A DNA stretch of 64,000 nucleotides, taken from contig JAMAHW010000103.1 in NCBI GenBank assembly GCA_023627715.1, positions 1 through 64,000 of the forward strand. The letters run 5' to 3'. Shown here in pieces: positions 33,242-42,361 of the stretch. The translations under genes were made by a program, and so were the position numbers. Origin of the DNA: Periconia sp. R9002 (taxonomy: Eukaryota; Ascomycota; Dothideomycetes; Pleosporales; Periconiaceae). The notes under the pieces are model-generated. The model had not been told where the DNA came from. It did no database searches and saw only the letters and a program-made list of their open reading frames with translations. Each line of letters opens with the position of its first letter. Positions within the stretch are counted from its first letter, which is position 1.

Positions 33242-36200
33242 TCAAAGAGGCGTACTCTTGCTAAACTGAATCAACCGCTTAACACCGACCTGCACGAAAA
33301 CATTAGCACACATCCACTTCACACACACCACACTTCAAAAGTGAACTCACCATCCAATTGCTCCCCTCATCCGTCTTGTTCGTCATCAGATCCGAGAAGA
33401 TGGCCGTCGCCTGGTCGTACTGGCGGTTCTGCAGGAACCCGGCCAGCTCCAACATCTCCTGGATCGTGCTCGGCTTGAGCAGGTCCTCGTTGTTGAGGTG
33501 GTCGAACAAGATGTTGAGCCGCTTCTCCGTGTCCTGGATGTGCTGGCGGTACTGCGCCGGCGCCTTGGCCTTGACGCGCTGCAGGTCCGCTTCGAGGATC
33601 TCGTAGATGGGGCGCGACGCTGCAGGGATGTGCGATCGGTCGCCGGGCGCTAGGGTACTGTCAGTATTGCTAATATCCTTCTCATCACATTGCAGAATCA
33701 CTTACGGTGTTTGGGTGCTGCTGCAGCTGCGGCCTTGTTCGAGCTGGCTGTTCCCGGTCGGCTGGGAGGACCGCCCTGGGGAGCAGCTCGTGGCGGGCCT
33801 TGCGGTGGGCCCCGTGGTGGAGGAGCTGCTGCCGGAGGTGGTGCTTGCGCTTGAGGAGCTGGGGCGTACGGTGACGGCACGGCAGCGGGAGTGGGAGCGT
33901 AGGGAGAAGGAGCACCGAATTGAGTGGGTGGAGGAGCGACTTGTCGAGGCGGAGGCATACCTCCTTGGGGCGGCGCCGAGGGTGTTGAACCAGGAGCAGG
34001 TGCATAGCGGTTAGAAGGTGGAGCTGTCGAGGGCGGAGGCATGTAAGGCGAAGTTCCACGGGGAACAGGAGGCTGTTGTGGGGGAGCGAAGCCGGTTGGC
34101 TGTGGAGGGGTATACGCGTTGGATGCCTGTGGGGGAGCATAAGGGTTGGTGGGAGGTGTCGCAGACGTGGCGGGTGATGCGACGCGAGGAGGTGCGCCTG
34201 CTTTCGGCGGTGGAGGAGGCACTTGTTTGGTCATGGGAGGAGGGTACGTGGGCGATGGCCCCTGAGGTTGAATTCCATAAGGCGAGCTAATTGCATTGAG
34301 AGGGGTGCTACGACGGGAAGCCGGCTTGGGAGGGCCAAAGTCGGGAGTATCGTTCCACGCTGGAATATCTCGGCGGGTCGCAGCTGGCGGTGGTGCCGGC
34401 GAACTGCTGAAGTTGCTGCGCGGAGGAGGTGCAACAGCGTGTTGAGGCGCCACGTAACCTGTATAGTTTGGCTGAGGAATGGCGGGCTGAGAAGGTTGGT
34501 AGCCAGTAGGAGTGTAAGCATTCCTTGCGTTGGGAGCTTGGGCAGCCAGGGGTTGTGCTTGGGCAGACAGCGGGTTGACGGGCGCATAGGGTGAGGCAGT
34601 CTGCTGCTGGGGAGGGACGGCAGCTGGCTGTTGAGGCTGGTAGCTAGGCACGACACGCGAACCTCGCTGCGCACCAGGAGCTTGGGCTTGCCGTTGTGTA
34701 GAAGCTTGAGGAGTAGTCTTCCTGATGGCCTTCTTGATTCTGTCCCTGGCCAGCTCGGCGGCAGGGTACTTCTCGGGGAGGAGATCGAGGTACTTCTCCG
34801 CAATGGAAAGCTGGCCATGGGAAGATGCAATATCGGCATACTCGACATACTTGGCGTAAAGAGGGCTCAGTTTCCAGTCCGACTCTTTGGTCTGCTCTGC
34901 ATCCTTGAACTTGACGACTTGACGGAAGACGGTAACCTTCTCAATCAAGTCCTGGAGCGACCGCGCGTGGATAGAGAAGCTGTTATCCTCTTTGGAGTTC
35001 TCCACGCCCTCGGCCTCGCTTTCCTGCAGCTCCTGAGCCCAATTGACCACAACCTTCTCCAGTTTGGAACCAGCCAGATAGCAGAACGATGCATCTTTCC
35101 GGTAAGAATCGTCTTCGGCGATGGCTTCCTCCAGACGATCACCGAGCGCCTCGCAGAGATCGGGAAAGTCGTTCTCGTCGGCAAACGTGCACAGCGTGAC
35201 CATGACCTCCTTCCAGTCCTTGAGGTCGGCATTGTAGACAACATCCCATAGGTTGTTTCCAACGATGGAAGCCAGCAGTCGTGTGTAGTTGGGGCCGTCG
35301 GTTTGGTTCTTAAAGTACGCCGCACGAGCCTTCGCAATGCACTTCTCGCCGCCACAAATGGCAATCATGAAGGCGTCAGACAACCTGTTCTCCTTAAGAC
35401 AGATATCGACGGCTTTCTCGAAAGAACCCTGGGTAAGCGCGCGGGTGATCTTCTTGTCCGCCTCCGACTCGGAACCAGTGTAAACTTGGAATGGGTTGTT
35501 CGTCTTCGCACCCTTTGATGCAGCCAGATCAGAAAGGAAACTTCCTCCCTCACCCGATTGTTCGAAGAATGAAGCACCTTCGTCGTCCTTCTCTGCCGAA
35601 GGCTCGGCCTCTTTCTTTTCCTCGGTCGCATCCTCCTCTTTACTATCTGCCAGACCAAGATATTCGACCAGTTTGCTGCGCGGGCTCTCCGAGATGAGCG
35701 TCTCAATGACGGTCCAGTCCGCCTTCTCCTCGTCGGTAGTGGCCTTGGAAATCTTCGCCTCGCAAATGGCAGCCAAGTCGCCCTTCTCCAACGCCTTGTC
35801 AAACTCCTCGCTAGCGGTACCAATATCAGAGTCAACCACGAAAGTAGATATGCTGATCTTGGACTTGTTGTCTGCCAGTCCAAACCTAACCAGCTTACCG
35901 CCAAAACCAAACGACACACCCGCACGTCGCCTCAGCCACTTTGGAGGTGTTTTGAGGGTGAAGGATGCGCCTTGTGGCTCCACGTGAGTCTGAGAAAAGA
36001 AATCTGCGCCATCGAGTGCCTGTGAAGACGACTTGGCCTGGTCCACCGCGCCTCCCGTGTTTTGCAATGTCTGTACGGCTATCTTGCCATCGAAGGACGC
36101 GGTGGCCAAAAGGTTGGGGTTCGAAGGGTTAAACGCAGTCTGGAAAGTCCAGTTTGTGACGACGGGGAACTCTCCCAACACCTCGCCAGTGTGTGGGTTC

Positions 36201-37119
36201 CAGGCAATTGTGCGATTGTCCTTTCCGCATGATAGCAAAATGTCACTGTCATGAGTGCACCACGATATAGAAAGCACACCCTGGTCGTGTGCTTGTAGCG
36301 TCTTCTCGGGGGCGTTTGAGTTTCGGAGGTCCCAGACCAACACGAGAGGGTTCTGGTCGGTAGGAATTGCAGTAACAAGCCTGGTGGGGACATCTGGGTC
36401 CCACGAAACGGCGCTAACAGATTTCCTGCCGTAGTTGTTCAATGTGAGGTTCTCCTTCTTTCCCTTGACATCCCACACCGTAGCGAACCCGCCGCTGCTA
36501 CCCGTCGCAAGAATGTGAGCGACCTTCTTGTTCCAATCTAATGAGGTATACTCGTCCGGGTTCGCTCCGGGCTTGCCCAAGCGGAACGACTTGGATTCAT
36601 CGTCGAGATCGTGAATGTAGAGCTCGCCCTTTGCGCCAGCGGAGGCGAGAATGTTGGTTCGGAAGGGATTGAATTGGATTGCCTGGATGGGACCGGTGTG
36701 CTTGTCGATCTGCTCAATCAACGCATCACCAGCGCCGGAGCGCAGCTTCTCGGCGTCCCACAAGACCAATGCGCCGCTGTCCAATGCGCCTGCTATTATG
36801 CCGCGGGGGTACTGTTCGGAGGGGGCACTCCATGCGATATCGTTGAACCTGCACAGACACACAATCAGTCCCACATTCGCCCGCAGAAGTTGGAGGGAGA
36901 GAAAGCTTGCCTCGAGTCGACATTGACAGTGGCGACGGGCTGCAGCTCGACGCCCTGGTCTGCGTTGTCGAGGTTGAGCTCCCAGAGTTCTAAGGTGGTG
37001 TCATTGGAGAAGTCAGCGTCGACGGCACCGGCCTTGGTGCCTGTGGCGATCAATGGCTGAGTAGGGCCGGGCGACCAAGCGAAGGTGGCGGTCCGGGGAA
37101 TCTCTCGCAGACGGACCAT
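33242..37119 (-). CDS. SEC31: SEC31, COPII coat outer-shell protein
   Basis: Four exons: 37119-36911, 36848-33706, 33649-33351, 33289-33242; joined they give 1232 residues. Sec31 forms the outer cage of COPII vesicles with Sec13 and stimulates Sar1 GTP hydrolysis at ER exit sites. The amino-terminal WD40 propeller (about 1-330) shows family text such as [56 protein letters not shown] and [19 protein letters not shown]. The middle helical ancestral coatomer element carries [19 protein letters not shown] Pro/Gln/Ala-rich region (about 790-1110) holds the expected Sec23/Sar1-binding segment. The carboxyl helical domain ends [19 protein letters not shown]. The first intron (36849-36910) uses a GC donor. 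The gene is complete and of normal family length. Confidence 0.95.
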
Positions 37120-37760
37120 GGTGGGTGGTGGTGGAGGAGATGTGTCTGTTTATGTGGTGGGCAGTGGATGATGGTGTTGGGAATGACGACGAACAAACGA
37201 AGGAAGGAACAAGGAAACAAGCGAATTCGCCGGCGGGGAAGGAGAAACGCCAGCAGTTCCAGGTGGCTTCGCTTCTACTGTAAGTTATTCAAGTGGTGGA
37301 GGAAGAGTATAAGAGGTGAGGTGTGGTGAGAGAGGGGAATTGTGCGGCGGGCGGGAAAGATGTCGGGGTCCGATGGAGGAGGCTATTCCACGTACAAGCA
37401 GCAAGTCGGATCATGTAAATGTATGCAATAAGTAAGTAGTAACTTCTCTCGTGTCCGTACTGTACTGTACTGTACTGTATATGTAGCTAGTAGTTATGTA
37501 GTCATTATCCTCCACCTGGCCTAATCTACCCCAAGACTGATGCTACTTCCCTGTAAGCCGACACTACTTCGCCCGCCCAACTCTTGGCATCCACCTCCAA
37601 AATTCTTGTGGGCCCATTCGACCTATCAATCCATCTCGCATCACGTGAACATAACATCCAGTCCTCTCCATCACCCCATCAACTCCCAACCCAACCTTGA
37701 AATCCAAACCCGGACATCCAAAAGAGAAGGAAAAAGAAAAGAAGAAGAAGAAGAGAAAAC
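37120..37760. promoter_or_regulatory. Divergent promoter between SEC31 and the RRM gene
   Basis: 641 bp between two start codons on opposite strands. It contains a short GTACT repeat run (about 37459-37480), an isolated CACGTG-like ATCACGTGA (37641-37649) and a GA/AAG-rich leader before the RRM gene. No factor can be named from this. Confidence 0.5.
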
Positions 37761-38425
37761 ATGGACACCCCACCAGTCCCCTCAGCACCCCAAACCAACT
37801 CACGCCAAAAAGCCACCATCTTCGTCGGCGGCCTCGACACCTCAATCACCCAATCAGCCCTGTACGACGCCTTTCTCCCCTTTGGCGACATCGTCGACGT
37901 GAACCTCGCTTCTAAGCCTGCCGCAAACTCGTCAAATCTCTCCAACGGCGACGCGACTGCACCCCAACAGCAGCAGCAGCACAGGGGATTCGGCTATGTG
38001 GAGTTTGAATCCGCGCTCGACGCCGCAGAAGCCATTGATAATATGGACCGCGCCGAACTCGGGGGCGCCGTGATCAAGGTCGCGCTTGCGAGGCCAATGA
38101 AGGAGATGGGAGAGGGGTTGGGGAGTAGGACGGCGGTTTGGGAACAGGTATGTTTGTTTTGCAATCTTCTTTTCTTTTGTTTTCTTCATTTTCATTTTGT
38201 GGGTGTTGCTGTGAGTGGGGTTGGATTGATTTGGATTATCTTGATATTTCGAGATGCAAGTTCTAACATGATCTACAGGAGGGCTGGATAGCCAAACACG
38301 CAGTCAGCGAGGAGGACCGGCTGGCTACGCAGCAAGGGACGGATCAAGCAGCAGCTGATGATGGGCCCATGGACCCCATGCAAGGTCTCGAGGGTCTGGA
38401 TGAAGCCGGGCCCAAGCTTGCATGA
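37761..38425 (+). CDS. RRM protein similar to the RNA-binding half of cyclophilin CYP33/PPIE
   Basis: Two exons, 37761-38147 and 38279-38425, intron 131 bp; 177 residues. A single RRM spans about residues 18-115, with RNP2 ATIFVGGLD and RNP1 RGFGYVEF, split by a Gln/Asn-rich insertion in loop 3. The text DAFLPFGDIVDVNL, AAEAIDNMDRAELGGAVIKVALARPM and the following VWEQEGWIAKHA closely follow the RRM and linker of CYP33 (PPIE), where the Trp-containing linker precedes the cyclophilin domain. No peptidyl-prolyl isomerase domain follows here; the chain ends after an acidic tail. In animals CYP33 acts in the spliceosome and in chromatin regulation, so a splicing role is a fair inference. Confidence 0.82.
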
Positions 38426-38804
38426 TCTTTCTGTTTATTTTCTTATGTGGTATTGGGAGGAAAAGAGGAGGGGCTTTTTTTTTCCTCAAGTAAGGCGTTT
38501 GGGCGTCACATGATGTGTCGAATGTATATACATAGTAGATTGGGTAGGGAGGGACGGAAGGAAAAAAGATACCAACAACTTGTGATCACGGACAGAACAA
38601 GGCGCGCACGCATGTACGTACATATGCAACATGTATACAGCTATAAAGTAGTCGAACAAAAAAAAGAGAACAGTTAGTTTGTATGTTTCCGATTGCTAAC
38701 CAGCCCACTACCACCACAATGCGTAGATGGGAGGGATGGCTTCACCACCCCTTCGCCCATTTTGTACAGTACAAATGCCGTTTGGCCCGGGTCACACCAA
38801 AGGC
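38426..38804. other. Convergent intergenic region
   Basis: 379 bp between the 3' ends of the RRM gene and the NDUFA4-like gene. It presumably holds both 3' UTRs; nothing else recognised. Confidence 0.5.
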
Positions 38805-39449
38805 CTACGACTTACCAATGTCACCACGCTGCCTCCTGAGACGGAGCGTCTTGTCGACCACGAGCTTCCTGCCGAGCGAGAAGATGGCAGCACCGACGGC
38901 GACCCTGTTTAAAGAGTAATGGTCAGACAATATGTTCATTTTGTTTGCACGCATCTATACATATATGCGTGTGCATGTATTTATTGGCCGGGAGGAGAGG
39001 GGAGGTAGCTTACACCAAGACGAAAACTGTGCAGCCATTGTGTTAGCCAGAACCCCAATCAGTGCAAAAAGACACTCACTCAGAGGAATAATCTCGACGG
39101 GGACGCTCTTGAGTCCGTGGCGGATACGTTGGGAGATGGTGTGGGCTAGATGCAAAGCGTCAATTCGTCTTCTCTTCCCTTGTTGATTCCCTTCTATGGC
39201 GAGCAGGACGGCTCGGGACGGGCCAATGGCTTACCACCTTGCTCCTCCTTCTGTTCGCAGTCAGTATCTGTGGTTTGAAGAGTAGTGGGCAGCTTCGTGA
39301 AGGGGCCAACGTACGGGAACGGGCGTCATCATGCGGGCCGTCTGGCGTATGTAGAGAGGAGCTGTCATGCGCATGGACAGAGGAGCGCTTTGGCGCATCG
39401 CCATCATGCGGGTGGGCTGCATGGCCAAGATCCTCGTGGCCTTGAACAT
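38805..39449 (-). CDS. Small mitochondrial B12D/NDUFA4 (MLRQ)-like inner-membrane protein
   Basis: Five-exon model: 39449-39315, 39250-39235, 39145-39080, 39026-39014, 38904-38805; 109 residues. Exons two and four are only 16 and 13 nt. The amino end (MFKATRILAMQPTRMMAMRQ) is basic, Met/Arg-rich and free of acids, as expected of a mitochondrial presequence. The mature part reads AHTISQRIRHGLKSVPVEII, then one hydrophobic helix PLIFVLVVAVGAAIFSLGRK, then DKTLRLRRQ, matching the plan of fungal B12D/NDUFA4-like proteins. Human NDUFA4, first placed in complex I, is a subunit of cytochrome c oxidase. The gene is divergent from COX12. The splice choice around exon two is the weakest part; the protein family call is by pattern only. 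Confidence 0.6.
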
Positions 39450-39723
39450 GGTGACGGTGTTTGGAGGCGGTTCTCGCAGGTGATTTCGGGGTGGTGAGGT
39501 GGGTGTCCGGGGGTCTGGAGGGAGAAGAGAGGGTTGACGTTGAGCTCATCGAGCAGCTACCTCGCACCACCACGCTCCAATTCGCTAGGGCCGCCAAGCC
39601 GCTAACGCCAAGCATCGAACAATGGATGGTACGAGCCGAACCTCTCCTCTCCGTCATTCACCTCCAACACGACCTCACCACCCACCTACGCTCCCCGCAC
39701 AATCCCAATTCACCACCGCAATC
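39450..39723. promoter_or_regulatory. Shared 274-bp divergent promoter of the NDUFA4-like and COX12 genes
   Basis: The two start codons face away from each other with 274 bp between. The sequence is not AT-rich and has no obvious TATA box. It includes CCAAT on the plus strand near 39579, a candidate Hap/CBF site, which in fungi commonly drives respiratory genes. That assignment is an inference. Confidence 0.55.
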
Positions 39724-40248
39724 ATGTCTGACGAGGAGACGGAAACCAAGCCCTTCAAGTTCGTCACTGGTACGTCTGTTCCCTCACTCTAGCCACCCGG
39801 CAAGCTATCTATCCGAGCCAGAGCTAACATGACATCTTCCTCGCAGCCGGTACGTCTACACGCTCCTCCGCAGCGCGCCCACCGTGTCTCGCACCCTCGC
39901 GCCGAGCTATATCTCAGCCATTGGCCTCCCGCCCTCGCAGCATGTCATCCCAGCACACGTAGCTAATCCTTCCACCACAGGCTTCGACGCCCGCTTCCCC
40001 AACCAGAACCAGACCAAGCACTGCTGGCAAAACTACGTCGACTACCACAAGTGCATCCTCGCCAAGGGTGAGGACTTTGCGCCCTGCCGCCAGGTACGTT
40101 GCCCTTTGTTCCGACGAACTTGAGTTGGTATCTGACTCACGTGGGACAGTTCTTCCTGGCCTACCGCTCCCTCTGCCCCAACGGCTGGACCTCGCGATGG
40201 GACGATCAGCGCGAGAACGGCAACTTCCCCGTCAAGCTCGACCAGTAG
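39724..40248 (+). CDS. COX12: Cytochrome c oxidase subunit VIb (COX12/COX6B)
   Basis: Four exons: 39724-39769, 39847-39849, 39981-40093, 40150-40248; 86 residues. Subunit VIb sits on the intermembrane-space face of complex IV and bridges the dimer. The twin-Cys helices are present: CWQNYVDYHKC (C-x9-C) and CRQFFLAYRSLC (C-x10-C), and the chain contains PFKFVTAGFDARFPNQNQTK as in other fungi. The second exon is a predicted 3-nt micro-exon (CCG), needed to give the family's VTAGFDARFP; skipping it would keep frame but lose one Ala. Both flanking introns have GTACGT donors and good branch sites (GCTAAC, GCTAATC). No presequence, as normal for this Mia40 substrate. Confidence 0.93.
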
Positions 40249-40571
40249 ATGTGTAGTTGGACCCGTCATCGGGACGGAGGATGAATAGAACGGCACCAGG
40301 CAGATGACGCATGTATATCCAATCTCGAATCATCTCTTTGTCTTGATTGCAGCTCCTAATTATGTCCTGTGTGAATGTGAACGTGAATGTAAAGCTGCGA
40401 CAATAGAAGCGTTAACCTAGGTTTTTATACCTAACAGCATCAAACACAGATAGAGAGAGATTGCCCTTTGTTCTTCCCTCTTAACATCCACCGTGCTCGA
40501 CGAATGACATGCACAGCTGCAATCCGTGTAGATATAAACTTGGCACCTGTGGCTACTCAGACACCGCACCA

Positions 40572-40688
40572 TCGAAAAGTGTGTTCTTCTTTCGCAATTG
40601 ATTGGGTGTAATCAGTCACAGCGGTATCAACACCGGTTTGAATCTCAGCTAACGTCCATGGATAGGGACGTGCTGACAGGTAACTATT
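40572..40688 (-). repeat. Dispersed ~110-bp repeat, copy D (inverted)
   Basis: Reverse-complemented relative to copies A and B. It contains AATAGTTACCTGT, ACGTCC..GGACGT, GGTGTTGATACCG and CAATCAATTGCGAA in the same order. It lies about 320 bp after the COX12 stop. Confidence 0.8.
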
Positions 40689-40801
40689 AATTGATATCGA
40701 TGTATATGTATGGTGAGGGTACAGTGGCTGCGTGTATATCATCGATTATTTACATATTTATTCATATTGTTGTTTTCAAAACTTGCTACCTATACAATCC
40801 C

Positions 40802-40811
40802 NNNNNNNNNN
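40802..40811. other. Assembly gap (10 N)
   Basis: Ten N separate two contig ends that carry nearly the same text, AAAACTTGCTACCTATACAA on the left (ending about 40797) and AAAACTTGCTAACTATACAA on the right (about 40875-40895). Confidence 0.95.
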
Positions 40812-42361
40812 TTGGTTATGGGGGTGGGTTTTTTTAATCTTTTTTTTTAATATTTATTAATTTTTTTTTTTTTAAAACTTGCTAACTATACAAAACCCCC
40901 CCCCCCCCCCCCCCCCCCCCTTCTCGTTTTTTTCTCTGCCGCCTCTTACTCTCCCATCATTCCCTCCCTCCCCCTTTCTAGCCACCTTTTTTTTTCAAAA
41001 TTTCGTATGAGTATGTATGTAAAATACATGGTTCTTCTATTCACTAACTTACTTTTTACCTTTTTACTCCCCCGAGATCGACACCCTTTTTTTGCGTTTG
41101 ATATGGAGAGATGTAGTGTAGTTGTAGTGTAGTTGTAGTGTAGTTGTAGTGTAGTGTTGTATTTCTTTTTTTTCTTCTTGTCTTAACTTTTCTTTTTGGC
41201 GCTGTTTGGAGAGATGTTTACCGAGAAAGAAGGGGGGTTATTATCACATTCCACCGCTGATTCTTTCTTCCTTCTTCATCGGTCTTCGTATACCACCACC
41301 ACCACCACCAACAACAACAACAATACCCAAGAAAGAAAGAAAAGAGTAAAAGTGAGACAGGAAGGGAAGAAATAGCATCACACACACACACACACACACA
41401 CAAAAACCTCAAAAAAAAAAGCCAGACCCATACACCATCCAACAAAAACCCCTTCCTTTTAAATTTTTCACGTCCGTCCTTCAATTCAACAATCCATACC
41501 TACCTAACGCACATAAAATTAGGTATGTAGTTGGGATACATACACCTAGTTGATTAAAAAAACCCCAATCTTTTTCATTTCCCCATCATTTTCCGGATTT
41601 TTGTTCATGCAATTACCCTAGGTAGGTAAGGTAGGTAAGGTAGGTAGGTACATACCCCATCCCATTTCCCCAATAACCAAAACTTTTCCACACCATACCC
41701 CAATTCCCAAACACCCCTCCAACCCCTTTTATCCCCACCCTACCCACCCTTAAATCCTCATATAATTACTCGCCGACGCCTCGGTCTGGTAGTTCTGCGC
41801 GGGGGGCAGGTGGGGGAGGGAGAGTCGGGCTGTGGTTTTTAGTCACCATCTCGTGAGTATTTTATTTTATGTAAGAGGGAGGTGGGGTGTGAGGAAGGGT
41901 TAGGAGGGGGGAGGGGGTGAGGGGGTGTGGAAGGGGAGGAGTGAAGGGGGGGGGTTAGAAAGGTAGTATTGATGATGATGGTAAGAGTAAAACTACGCAA
42001 GGGGAACAGAACAACGGTGTGTTGTGCATGTGTCCATCTATTCTAACGTGAAACAAGAAGAAGAAGAAGAAAGCACAAGCAGACAGAAGATGAAAGATGG
42101 AACGGACGTTACGCACTAGGTGATGATGATGATGATAGATAGGTATAACACAACACAATATAACATGTATGAATAGATGGATGAATAGATGGCATGCATG
42201 TGACGCACAGCACAAATACACGAAAAGGTGTACATAAGTAGGTAGGTATAGATGGAATGGGATATATGAACAAAAAGTGCAGTGCAAAGGTGCAAGTGCA
42301 GAGGTGTGGGAAGTAGGGAAAGAGAGAGAGAGAGAGACGACCAAGTAGGAGAAGCGGCACA

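Larger units (their letters stand above)
40249..42361. other. Low-complexity intergenic region with assembly gap
   Basis: Contains repeat copy D (40572-40688, minus), a 10-N gap at 40802-40811, a 25-base C run (40896-40920), an 11-bp minisatellite (about 41109-41155), an ACC/AAC run (about 41285-41320), a CA run (about 41380-41402) and GAT, GA and AAG runs (about 42055-42340). No gene. The sequence immediately right of the gap is dominated by homopolymers and looks unreliable. Confidence 0.6.
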
